A DNA stretch of 64,000 bases from Triatoma infestans. Its lineage: Eukaryota; Arthropoda; Insecta; Hemiptera; Reduviidae. The stretch covers positions 1 to 64,000 of the forward strand of contig JAAEAF010002378.1 in NCBI GenBank assembly GCA_011037195.1. Reading direction: 5' to 3'. The notes beneath the pieces were generated by a model that was not told where the DNA came from, searched no databases, and saw only the letters and a list, made by a program, of their open reading frames with translations. Position numbers and translations under genes: made by a program. Position 1 is the stretch's first letter. Each line of letters begins with the position of its first letter. This document shows, in pieces, positions 33,558 through 43,905 of this stretch.

Positions 33558-34139
33558 AATGTTAACCATTTTTCAATAGTTACTTGAATATGATTCGTTA
33601 TATTTATTAATCATGATAATAATCTCAAATTTTTATTATTATTATTAACTTTGTTAAACATGAATGTTATAAACAATTGTATAACTTTGATTGGACAGAG
33701 TTGATTGGCCTCCTTCCCCTCTTCTCAGTAGTTCGTATACCAAGGTGATCTAGATACATGCAGCAGTGCCGTTAGTATCTTATATAATATTATTCAAGGA
33801 TGTTCTCCTCCTCCTCACTTGATCAAGGCAGTTATAAACACTTTTGACGGCCGGGTGAAAGTAATACATCTTCATTATTTTACAAATTCTGTGGTTTGAG
33901 ATAGAGAAGCCTTCGGCGTTATTTTCTTTTTCAATCAAGTTATCGGCTTTATATTTTTCATCTGTAGAATAAATACAGTATTTTATTTTGGTGATTTTTT
34001 TTGTTTAAAGCAATATATTAATAACTTTGCCCTGAAGCTGTTATCTTTATGTAATACATATATGTGTGTATGCTCCTATTATCTATGAACTGTTTTTTTT
34101 TCATAACCTTAGGTTGTATCCAAACATTTGCATAAACAA
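33558..34139. other. AT-rich DNA with no recognisable gene
   Basis: Nothing identifiable. Confidence 0.45.
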
Positions 34140-34450
34140 ATAGTTTACAAAATTGCAAAATGTTTTCCTTCAATTTTACCCTTGGGCAGATCGTCATTTT
34201 TTATAATTGGTGTTTGTTTTAATATATAATAATAGAATAATGGACCAAGTTTAAAGAAAATCGTTGGATACCTGTTCGTGAAAAGTAGGGAAAAATCGAT
34301 TCTATAAATTGGTACATTTTGTTGACCAATTTTAACCAAAATATATTGTCAGATAGTTTAATATCACATTGAAATATCAGTTTCACAGTTATACAAACCT
34401 TACACTGTACAGACGATGCACAAAACATATATTTCTGCGGGAACTCAGAT
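34140..34450 (-). repeat. Decayed R1k copy
   Basis: Minus-strand traces in the right order: AAAGAAAATCGTTGGATACC near 34253, an AAATTGGTACATTTTGTTGACC box region, and a TTTCTGCGGGAACTCAG end. Confidence 0.5.
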
Positions 34451-34511
34451 TAAAAAAATCTGGGCACGAGATGCAATAGTCAAGGGTCCCTCAAAAAAAA
34501 CTGTTTAAAAC

Positions 34512-34785
34512 TACGAGTACTAAAAAAAAAAAACTCTATAGCCCTACAGCCCATGAAGGGCCAAAAGACTTGCCAGCCGGGGCTTTGAATAGAGGAGCGT
34601 GTGGTAAGCACGCCGCAGTTCCCACGCCGTTTAGTTCCGGCCTTCGCTACCTAAAGCGCTACTGACTGTAGCTTCCCACTTTTCAACACGATGATGGGTC
34701 AACACGGACTTTGCACCCACACGGGAATCGAACCCTGAATTCTCGCACGAAAGACCCTAGGCCACTAGACCAACGCGTAAGGACT
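34512..34785 (-). mobile_element. tRNA-derived SINE
   Basis: The minus strand starts near 34780 with CGCGTTGGTCTAGTGGCC (A box) and has GGTTCGATTCC at about 34725-34735 (B box). A body rich in GC and a terminal poly(A), seen as the T-run on the minus strand near 34520, follow. The sequence ACTAAA occurs on both sides (34519-34524, 34782-34787) and may be a short target duplication. It is a different family from the SINE at 16 kb. Confidence 0.75.
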
Positions 34786-34805
34786 AAACATTCAGTAAAA
34801 AAAAA

Positions 34806-35716
34806 TCTGGTGTGAAACACTCACACAACTTTCTCTTATTCCAGTTCTCAAAATTATAATTGACAAATTTCATCATTTGTGTAGCAAATTTAATGAAATT
34901 CTTCGAAAACTGGAAAAAACTGTTCAGTATAAGCGCACTTCCGGTTTTCTAATTTTCTTGAAACTTAGAATTTTGGCCATCTATTTATTTCTAATTAATT
35001 TTGTTTGGATGATATAATTGTATAATCAACTATGATAGCACTTTAAAGTGACCTTGAATGGAATGTTCCTACAGAAATGTTTCAAATAAAAGTTATAGCT
35101 CTTTGTATATGTAGTTGATATACCAAGTTTCAAGAAAATCATCGGAACCATTTTTGAGAAAAATCGCGAAAAGGTGGAAAAAGTAAACGCACTTCCGGTT
35201 ATGCGATTTATTTCAAACTTGGAATTTCAACAATATATTTAATTCTAATTAACATTATTCAGTTGAGCGAATTGTCCAATAAACTGAAATAGCACTTTAG
35301 ATGAAAACCTAACCCCACCCCTACCCCCAAAGTGCCCTTAAATGAATTTTTCCAGAGAAATGTTCTAAATAGATGTTGTAGCTCTTTGTATGTGTAGTTG
35401 ATGTGCCGAGTTTGAAGAAAATCGTCGGAGCCATTTTTGAGAAAATCGCAAAAAAATATAGTGGTACTTCCGGTTGTGGAATTTTGGCAGATAACGTACT
35501 GTCAGATCCCATGGTGATACCTAAACGGAAAATCAAGTTTGAACTTTCTACGATTTTTCGTTTTTGAGCTATGCTATTTACATACACACACAGGCCATTC
35601 GCTAAAACCACTTTTTTAGACTCAGGGGACCTCATAACCGATATTTCCGGTGAAAACTCGATATCGTAAATTTGACTCGATTACAATACTTCCTCTTACT
35701 AGGAGTTAAAAGAAAG
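34806..35716 (-). mobile_element. R1k repeat, near full-length copy
   Basis: Inverted tail at 34806, inverted head ending at 35716, 911 bp. The second module is shortened. Its head region (35575-35716) is part of the 2.5-kb palindrome: the variant GTTTTAGCGAATGGCCTGTG is shared only with the head at 37986. Confidence 0.85.
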
Positions 35717-36663
35717 GTACTAGTTTTTGAAATAAGTTTATCAATTATTACTAAGTAAATTGCAGTAAGAGAAAGCTATGGTATTTACTGTCTTACTCAA
35801 GATTTTTCTATTTAACTTATTCCTTTATTTACTAAAATTCAAAATTTGTAAATCTCGCATTATTTCTACCCCTTCAAAAGAAACTTTTCCTTGAAGCCGG
35901 CTTATTTTTATGAATTATAAAAATATTATTTCATCGGTTTTACAGTGTCTTCATCTAGCAAAATGATTGTATTAAATACACTACCCATTCACTGAGCAAT
36001 GTTTATTATATACCAGAACGTGACATTTAGCGACATATATTTTAGAATTGAAAAGAAACACTATACAATAGTTTAAATGCAATTCTGTCTGTCCTTCAAG
36101 TATTGTGTGTAAGTTTTGACAATACTACAATATATTGTGTTATTTATTGAAGTTCAGTTTTCATATTCATAATTTACGTTTCAACACTAATTTCTAAAGT
36201 TGATTAATTGTAGTTTTTACAATTTTTAATCTAACAATGTCTGCCATTAAAATTGCCTCTTTAATGTAGTAAGAAGTACTGATTTCCCCTTTAAACTTGG
36301 AATGCTAACTGCTGGAAAATATTGATTCTAGATAGTTTTGCGGAATTATTGGTTTAATGTTATTTACGTTCTCTTCTGGTGATTACAGTGTAATCACTCC
36401 ACCCTGCTTGAGTATTTTTGTACCCCATATATTTAAGTTTTGGACAAATGAGTAAAATTTGAGGTTTAAAGATAATATGTAAATATTATAATATATTAAA
36501 TGCAAGTAAGAGAAAGTTGTGTCAGTGTTTCACACCGAATTTTTACTTTCTCTTATTCCTAAGCAAGGGGAAGTATCGTAATCGGGCCAAATTTTCGATA
36601 TCGAGTTTTCACTGGAAATATCCGTTCTGAGGTCCCCTGAGTCCAAAAAAGTGGTTCTTAGCA
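35575..36663. repeat. Left arm of the 2.5-kb palindrome
   Basis: About 1.08 kb whose inverse is found at 37054-38138. It consists of the head of the minus-strand R1k copy, about 800 bp of otherwise single-copy AT-rich DNA, an R1k tail fragment (36503-36540) and the start of a plus-strand R1k head (36545-36663). The match is close, with a few indels near the outer part (for example about 35850-35865). Confidence 0.85.
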
Positions 36664-36916
36664 AATGGTGTGTGTGTGTGTGTGCGTGTATGTATGTGAA
36701 CAGCACAGCTCAAAAACGAAAAACTGTAGCAATTTGAAACTTGATATTCCGTTTAGATATCACCATGGGATCTGACAGTAATCAGTTATCTGTCAAAATT
36801 CCTCAACCGGAAGTTACCACTTTACTAGCTATTGTTGTTTGTTTTGTTTTTTTTTTTTTTTTGCGTTTTTCTCAAACTTAGTATACAACGACACATACAA
36901 AGAGTTACAACTTTTG
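36545..36916 (+). repeat. R1k copy, 5' half (continues at 38185)
   Basis: Head hairpin, GT microsatellite and first module up to GAGTTACAACTTTTG. The copy resumes at 38185 with the same AGTTACAACTTTTG and runs to a normal tail at 38803. Two substitutions relative to other copies (GAGCTACAACTTTTA) are shared by both flanks. The pieces are therefore one copy split by an insertion. Confidence 0.85.
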
Positions 36917-36944
36917 GGACATTTTCCGTGGTAGCCTGCTTCAT

Positions 36945-36990
36945 TTTGTGGTCATCGACCGGTTTTGGGCGTTCGCCCATCTTTAGGATG
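36945..36990 (-). ncRNA. Decayed hammerhead-like motif
   Basis: On the minus strand CTAAAGA replaces CTGAAGA and CAAAAC replaces GAAAC, while stem II GGGC-GAAC-GCCC and the ACCGGT palindrome are kept. The two core changes make activity unlikely. Confidence 0.4.
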
Positions 36991-37053
36991 CGTTTTTCAG
37001 ACAATGTGACAACACAGACTTGCACAGAGCAAAGTTAGTTTACACACACTCAG

Positions 37054-38138
37054 TGCTAAAAACCACTTTTTTGGACTCAGGGGACCTCAGAACGGATATT
37101 TACGGTGAAAAGTCGATATCGAAAATTTGGCCCGATTACGATACTTCCCCTTGCTTAGGAATAAGAGAAAGTAAAAATTCGGTGTGAAACACTGACACAA
37201 CTTTCTCTTACTTGCATTTAATATATTATAATATTTACATATTATCTTTAAACCTCAAATTTTACTCATTTGTCCTAAACTTAAATATATGGGGTACAAA
37301 AATGCTCAAGCAGGGTGGTGTGATTACATTGTAATCGCCAGATGAGAACGTAAATAACATTAAACCAATAATTCCGCAGAACTATCTAGAATCAATATTT
37401 TCCAGCAGTTAGCATTCCAAGTTTAAAGGGAAAATCAGTACTTCTTACTACATTAAAGAGGCAATTTTAATGGCAGACATTGTTAGATTAAAAATTGTAA
37501 AAACTACAATTAATCAACTTTAGAAATTAGTGTTGAAACGTAAATTATGAATATGAAAACTGAACTTCAATAAATAACACAATATATTGTAGTATTGTCA
37601 AAACTTACACACAATACTTGAAGGACAGACAGAATTGCATTTAAACTATTGTATAGTGTTTCTTTTCAATTCTAAAATATATGTCGCTAAATGTCACGTT
37701 CCTGGTATATAATAAACATTGCTCAGTGAATGGGTAGTGTATTTAATACAATCATTTTGCTAGATGAAGACACTGTAAAACCGATGAAAAAATATTTTTA
37801 TAATTCATAAAAATAAGCCGGCTTCAAGGAAAAGTTTTTTTTTAAGGGGTAGAAATCTACAATTTTAGTAAATAAAGGGACTAAGTTAAATAGAAAAATC
37901 TTGGGTAAAAACATTACCATAGATTTCTCTTACTGTATTTACTTAGTAACAATTTACTTAATAATTATTTCAAAAACTAGTAATCACTTTCTCTTACTCC
38001 TAGTAAGAGGAAGTATTGTAATCGTGTCAAATTTTCGATATCGAGTTTTCACCAGAAATATCCGTTTTGAGGTCCCCTGAGTCCAAAAAAGTGGTTTTAG
38101 CGAATGGCCTGTGTGTGTGTGTGTCTATATGCATGTGA
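37054..38138. repeat. Right arm of the 2.5-kb palindrome
   Basis: Inverse of 35575-36663. It includes an R1k head in plus orientation at 37986-38138 and ends at TGCATGTGAAC, where the retroelement 3' end begins. It lies wholly inside the insertion 36917-38184. Confidence 0.85.
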
Positions 38139-38184
38139 ACTCTGCTCTGATGCTTTCGAGCTCTGCGGAACGAACCACCACAAC

Positions 38185-38803
38185 AGTTACAACTTTTGTT
38201 TGAAACATTTCTCTGAGAAATTTCATAAAAAGGGCAGTTTATTGGGAGTGATAGGGTTAGGTTTTCATTTAAAGTGCTATTTCAGTTTATTAGACAATTC
38301 TGTTATCTAAATAATGTTAATTAGAATTAAATATATTGTTGAAATTCCGAGTTTGAAAAAATCGAATGACCGGAAGTGCGTGTTTACTTTACCACTTTAC
38401 TAAATGATTTTTTTTTCCACTTTTTCCCGTTTTTCTCAAAAATGGCTCCGACGATTTTCTTGAAACTTGCAATATAAACTAAACATACAAAGATCTACAA
38501 CTTTTATTTAAAAACATTTCTCTGGGAAAATTCATTTAATGTGTGGCGGTGGGGTTATGTTTTTCTCCAAAGAGCTATGATAGTTGGATTATATCAATCA
38601 AACAAAATTAATTAGAAATAAATAGATGGCCAATATTCGGAGTTTCAAGAAAATTAATGAACCGGAAGTGTGCTTTTAATGAACAGGTTTTTATCAGTTT
38701 TCGACGAATTTTTATTAAATTTAATATACTAACTATAAAATTTTTCAATTATAATTAGAAAGAACTAGAGTAAGAGAAAGTTGTGTGAGTGTTTCACACC
38801 AGA
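38185..38803 (+). repeat. R1k copy, 3' half (continuation of 36545-36916)
   Basis: Resumes at the target duplication and contains the second module (GACCGGAAGTGCG near 38368), the third module (GAACCGGAAGTGTGC near 38660) and a normal tail ending CACACCAGA at 38803. Confidence 0.85.
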
Positions 38804-39648
38804 GTTTTTTTTTTTTTTTTTTTTTTAATTGCTGCAAACCAGATATCTGTGATAGGTCTCTCTGTCTTCTCATCACTTTTCCTTTCTCTCCATCCGAAGA
38901 AGTGAAAAGGAACTTGCAATAATTGAAAGTTAAATAAATATAATTATTGTGTGGAAATCCTACTATATTCTCACCCTTCAGTTTAGAAACTATAGTAATT
39001 CAATAACTAGAAATACTATAATATACTATTAAAAGTGAAAACTGGACACATAGACACACACACACACAAATGTATATATAATAATAATACCATTAAGATT
39101 TTAAATATATATATCTGTATATAGTATCAATGAAACAAGTTACACGAATCCGAAAGTCATATTGGACTGGAGAAAGTTATAGAACTAGTTCTGTTTGTTA
39201 ATTAGTAGTTTAATTTTTTTTCTTAAGTATATATTTTTTTTTTTCTCTTCATCGATTTAATTTCCTTACATTTCAAGTTTTTGTTTATCTAATCATATGT
39301 TTAATTCAATTATATCAGCTGTGTATTGGTAGAATTATATAATCAGCTGTTTTAGGGGAACTTTCTTAAAAAAATTTAGTTCAAATTTTTTATTGATTAT
39401 TAATTTATTATTTCTTGTTTACACTTCAAAAAAATTTCTAAAAACTTCATTATTGATAGGCGGGGAAATAAAAAATAATAATAATAATAATAATTTTTGG
39501 TGTGAAATAACACACACACAACTTTTTCAAGAATTTCTTTTTTAAATTGCATCGTTACAATGTTAAGCGAACTTACGTGTAGCGCGAGCGCAATATATCA
39601 AAACCAAGAAAGCCCGTGAAAATTTAAATTTAAACTAACTGATAGACC
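38804..39648. other. AT-rich DNA with microsatellites
   Basis: A T-run at about 38808-38826, a short CA repeat near 39055, and a TAA array near 39476-39492. No gene is seen. Confidence 0.5.
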
Positions 39649-41520
39649 TCGCCCGCAAGGGAGTATCTGTTGTATGCAGTTACTTGGGGAATAGCGACCT
39701 CAAGGGTTACTACAGCTCAGTACTCCATGCACTTCGTCAGAATGTACACAATACACACTTAAACTACATACACTCTACACTTTACAGACAAGGACAAACA
39801 CAGTTCACAGGCGTGAATGAGTGGTTGCATCCCGCTGAGCTTCCAACCATCCAAATGGATTTAGAGGTACAATTCGATACTGACCTTTTTACAGATGGAA
39901 GCAAAGAAGATAACTTTGTTGGATGTGCATACGTCGTCATAAAATTGGAGCAAGTGGTGGTTCACGAAAAGTATCGTCTCGGGGCACATTGCTCAAACAA
40001 TCAGGCTGAGCAATTAGCCATAGTCAAAGCTTTAAATTGGGTTGAATGTAATTCGTTTTTGGGAGAAAAAATTAGAATCTCTACAGATAGTCGCATCACC
40101 CTGGACTCTTTGCAGAATAACGATATCCACTACCCTATAATCGATATGATAAGGAAGACGCTTTGTAGACTGCAGAATAGATGGACAATTTCATTCTCAT
40201 AGGTGAAGGCCCACGTAGTTATTGACGAAAATGAGATTGCTGACCAAATGTGCGAATGCAGCGTCAGAGGATTCTGGTTTGGCGATTGATTACAACAAGT
40301 ACCCCAAATCGGCACTGGAACATTGGGCGCATCAACGCAGCATGGAAGCTTGGCAGCAACTCTGGGACAATTCGACCACGGGTACTATCACTAGAGAATT
40401 TCTTCCTTCTGTAGAGCGCCGCCTCCAAATGCGCCACTTCGTCATTGGCTATGGGTCTTTCTGGACATGGGAAAATGGCACATTATCTGAACAGATTTAA
40501 CATAACCGAAACTGTATTTTGTACATGTGATTCTTCTTCGGTTCAGACAGTCGACCATTTCTTGTGGGAATGCGAATGCTTGCAAGTTACTCATGCAGCA
40601 GGTGGTGACTCAAGGCGAATGTTGGCCTCCCCAGAAATCTACATTGCTTCAGTCAAGATTCTTTGCACACTTCAAGAATTATGTCAGAAGAGTAATAACA
40701 TTCATATACAATAGTAATGTTACTTCTTGAATTAATTCAAGTAATAATTATAACAATAAAATGAAATATAAAATAAATAAATAATAAGACAAAAAAAAAT
40801 AAAAAAAATAAATAAATAAATAAAAATTTAAATATTACAAATATAAAAAAAAATAAAATATATATATATATTATATATTTTAAAACAAAAATGATAATAA
40901 CAATAAAAAATAAAATAAAATAATAAACAAATAAAAAAGAGTAGTTAATATTGTATCTACAATAGCTACTGTTTTAAATCAAGTTAATTAATGTGAATTT
41001 CCTTCATTAATTTGTGTTGTCGTATATCCGCACTTTAATATTTCGTATTATTTTTACATAAGTGTAAATAATTCTAAATGTTTTCATGTAACAGCCATCT
41101 TCATAATATGTAATTTTGTCCGCAATAAATATGTATTTTAGTTTAAATATAAGCTGCAATGTGCATTTTATACATGTATTTAATTAATATTTTGTAAATT
41201 TCATGTAGTGCTCAAATGAGCGTGAGCATGATGGTAATAAAGATATTTAGAAAAAAAAAACACAGTACACAAACTAGGGTCTCCATCCCTAGTTAATTGG
41301 CGAAAGCCAAGGGAGAAGGAAGGGGTACCGCGCTGGACTAGCAACGCAAAGGTCTAGGTTCGAATCCAGCATGCCGCCCTTAGATTTTTTCTTCCTAGAA
41401 GCCTCTACAACTCACTGTACGGTGATGGACAGTGTTGTTTGTAGCTAGAGAACGCTGCTTTCCGGGGGGCACAATAGATCTTTCAGTTCACAGTGCAATA
41501 ATCCCCTACAACAATCTACA
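39649..41520 (+). mobile_element. Composite SINE, copy 2, split by a LINE
   Basis: The 5' part (39649-39804) and 3' part (41258-41520) join into one SINE like that at 16.0 kb: the sequence breaks in ACAAACACAGT and resumes at AAACACAGTACACAAACT. The B box GGTTCGAATCC is at 41357-41367 and the A box is decayed. The LINE insertion between them proves that the upstream non-tRNA module and the tRNA-like module were already one unit. Confidence 0.8.
39805..41257 (+). pseudogene. 5'-truncated LINE: RNase H and C-terminal zinc region
   Basis: The flanking direct repeat AAACACAGT (39796-39804, 41258-41266) and the A-tail at 41251-41260 mark it as a target-primed insertion. Coding begins within ORF2. 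FTDGSK near 39889, a Glu in NNQAEQLAI, STDSR near 40081, and VKAH followed by NEIADQ near 40205-40242 form the RNase H active-site series. RLQMRHFVIGYG and then CTCDSS...HFLWEC near 40520-40575 form the terminal zinc region. A stop replaces the Trp before VKAH, and at least two frameshifts follow (near 40240 and 40470). The AT-rich 3' UTR occupies 40715-41250. It belongs to the RNase H-bearing LINE group. Confidence 0.85.
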
Positions 41521-41554
41521 ACTGACAGACCTCCATTAATCTGAATCCAATTTT

Positions 41555-42055
41555 TTTTTTCAGAAAAATATTTCAAATAAAAGTGATATATTTCAATCTA
41601 TGAAGCAATCATACCGAATTTAAAGAAAATCGTTGAAACCGTTGCACCAAATCGGTAAAATAGCAGTTCCGATTAACTGATTTTTTTTTTTCAAATTAGG
41701 AATTATATCAATGTTTCTAATGTATATTATATTATGTAGGTGGTAAACCCATATATTATTTTGAAGAGGTACTTTAGAGGAGAGCTTAACGCTACTTCCC
41801 CCCCCCCCCAGAAACCCCAAAACATCAATTTTCCTGGGAAATGTTACAAATACATTACCTCTAATAGGTATTTATGTGTGTAGGTAGTATACGAATAAAG
41901 AAAATGGCGAGAAAAAAAAATCAGAAAAGTCACTTCCGGTTGACGTATTTCGGGTAGGAACCTTCGTCTCAGATGGGTAGTAGTACCTAGACGAAACATC
42001 AAGTTTGATCTTCTTACGATTTTTCGTTTTTGAAATATTTTAATCACTTATACAG
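41555..42055 (-). repeat. Decayed R1k copy
   Basis: Minus-strand features are an AAAGAAAATCGTTGAAACCG segment, a C-run near 41800 from the GGGGAGGGG region, the box TCACTTCCGGTTGACG near 41932, and TTACGATTTTTCGTTTTTGA near 42017. A GA/GT microsatellite follows at 42054-42086. Confidence 0.65.
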
Positions 42056-42501
42056 AGAGAGAGAGTGTGTGTGTGTGTGTGTGTGTTAGATAGACGATGG
42101 AAGGGGGCGAGAGGGAGAGGAGAGACATAGTGTTTGAGAGAGGGAAAGAATCGGCCTACTTTAAAACAGTTTATTTAGCACAGGAATTTTTAACGCATTC
42201 CTGGAAATAAGAGATGCGTATCGGATAATCGCAAATTTGTAGTCAGTTACTTGATATTGAGATTCTTGAAATAGTTATATGTTTGGCAAGGAGGTAAAGT
42301 GCCTAGTTTCACATACTAGGGTTTAGGTTTGCTCATAAGCACCTAAACGTGAGTCTGATAAATATATATATATTTTCTACAATTGTGGGCGAGCGTTTCA
42401 CTGGTGTAAGAGTGTTCCTTTCTGCAAATTGCTTTATTAGGTGGATCCAGGCTGCTTTCTTCTTAACGAGAAGAGATGGTTGGAAGGTTGGTAAGGGGTT
42501 G

Positions 42502-42820
42502 GTTCCGCAGAGCTGGAAAGCATTAGAGACATTTTCCATGGTAGCCTGCTTTATTTTGTGATCATCGACTGGTCCACCCAGTCGCCCATCTTCAGGATGC
42601 GTTTGTCAGACAGGGTGATAACACAGACTTGCACAGAGCAAATTCAGTCAGTGTATAGAGTTAGTGTCAGTGTATAAACTGAATTTGCTCTATGCAAGTA
42701 TGTGTTGTCACACTGTCTGACAAACGCATCCTGAAGATGGGCGAACGCCCGAAACCGGTCGTTGACCACAAAATGAAGCAGGCTACCACGGAAAATGTCT
42801 CTGATTTTCTGATTCAAGAG
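42502..42820 (-). mobile_element. Inverted-arm retroelement with hammerhead-like motifs, copy 2
   Basis: The arms are about 42510-42645 and 42680-42812, inverted, with a short loop. AAGGGGTTG occurs on both sides (42493-42501 and 42821-42829) and is a likely target duplication. The fixed terminus CTGCGGAAC lies at the left, so the copy is in minus orientation relative to that at 24.0 kb. The arms carry one well-preserved and one decayed hammerhead-like motif. Confidence 0.65.
42727..42764 (+). ncRNA. Hammerhead-ribozyme-like motif, best preserved
   Basis: In order: CATC (stem I), CTGAAGA (fits CUGANGA), one unpaired T, GGGC-GAAC-GCCC (4-bp stem II), GAAA, CCGG, TC, then GTTG (stem I partner; GATG in copy 1 would pair fully with CATC). 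The predicted cleavage site is after the C at 42760. ACCGGT is palindromic, so stem III would form between two RNAs. The extra T before stem II and one stem I mismatch are the weak points. Confidence 0.55.
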
Positions 42821-42829
42821 AAGGGGTTG

Positions 42830-43329
42830 AATCCTTCGACTAGTCGCATTGCAAGTTGCAAATCGTGTATGGCCACTTTTTGAATTAATCAACCCACTTA
42901 TAATAGAAAAAGTTCGTTCATTGCATAAATTGTAGATGATTTCACCGTTAAGAAATCAGAAATCCCAATCACTGAAGTTGTTCTTCCAAAGATAGATTTT
43001 TTTGAAAATTTACCATCGTTAATAAAGATCATGAATACTGACCGAATAGTCAAACAGCTATTTTAAACTGATAACATGGTTGGCTACTTATGGTACGGAA
43101 AATATATTTGTTTTTATATAATACTCTCTACAGATCTCTGTCTCTTCACATATTCAATGATCATCGTGTTATATAAGATTGAATGTGTACTTTGAAAACT
43201 TTTTGAAATAAATAGAAGCGTAAGTGGGGAGCATCTTGTATCCAAAAGAAAATGAAAGTGTATAATGCTGGAACCAACCAATTTGAAACTTTACAACTCG
43301 AGGGCTTAAAGCCCAGCTTTAAAAACATA
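42830..43329. other. AT-rich DNA with no recognisable gene
   Basis: Nothing identifiable. Confidence 0.4.
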
Positions 43330-43387
43330 AAAACCAGAACGGGTTTACTGAACTTGAAACTTTACTGAACAGTTTTTGCAATTTCCG

Positions 43388-43464
<77 letters not shown>

Positions 43465-43639
43465 TATATCGTTTGTATAACTAAAAAAAAAATTAAAATC
43501 GCAGATAGTTAAATATTTAAAACTCTAATAGTTCAGATATATCGTTTAGGTTTTACTGAGGGATCTGACTAATAAGTTTTGGTCAAGATCGGTAATACTG
43601 AAGTATATACTTTACTGAATAGTTTTGAGTGTTTCACTC
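43330..43639 (+). repeat. Decayed R1k copy with (CT)n(GT)n microsatellite
   Basis: A TTTACTGAACAGTTTTTGCA segment, then (CT)n and (GT)n at 43387-43461, a TATCGTTTAGGTTTTACTG segment like the first module, and a tail GAGTGTTTCACTCC at 43636. It is heavily rearranged. Confidence 0.55.
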
Positions 43640-43905
43640 CATATAATGGATGTGAGAATTAGAGAGAATGGATTTTAAAGAAATAAACTAGATGATATGG
43701 TAAACACTGTATAATGAATAGAACCCACAAACTTTACAGTTAAATAGAATTAGGTAGCGAGAGAAATATAAGGAGACAGACTGGCTGAGTAATAAGAAGG
43801 TAGACAGGTTGCTGACTGGATATACTGTTATAAACTGTCGTAAACTCTTTGGCTGTCGCTTTATTTATATAAACCGAACTCTTCCTTCCTAATGTGGGGC
43901 CTAGG
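43640..43905 (+). repeat. Dispersed repeat D, copy 1
   Basis: Shares ATAATGAATAGAACCCACAA and GGCTGAGTAATAAGAAGGTA-type landmarks with the minus strand of 61620-61740 plus 62256-62400, and a similar start (ATATAATGGATG, then GAGAGAAT) with 57165 and 63455. No coding is visible. An LTR or non-autonomous element is possible. Confidence 0.55.

Larger units (their letters stand above)
36917..38184 (+). mobile_element. Retroelement insertion carrying an inverted copy of upstream DNA
   Basis: The insertion lies between two copies of AGTTACAACTTTTG (36903-36916 and 38185-38198), a 14-bp target duplication. Its first 137 bp (36917-37053) are the left arm of the hammerhead-bearing inverted-arm element (compare 23995-24324). 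Its last 46 bp (38139-38184) are the fixed 3' end of the same element, ending CCACCACAAC. Between them, 37054-38138 is the inverse of the neighbouring upstream DNA 35575-36663. The usual loop and right arm are missing. The whole looks like one insertion event in which nearby DNA was copied in reverse orientation. Confidence 0.75.
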
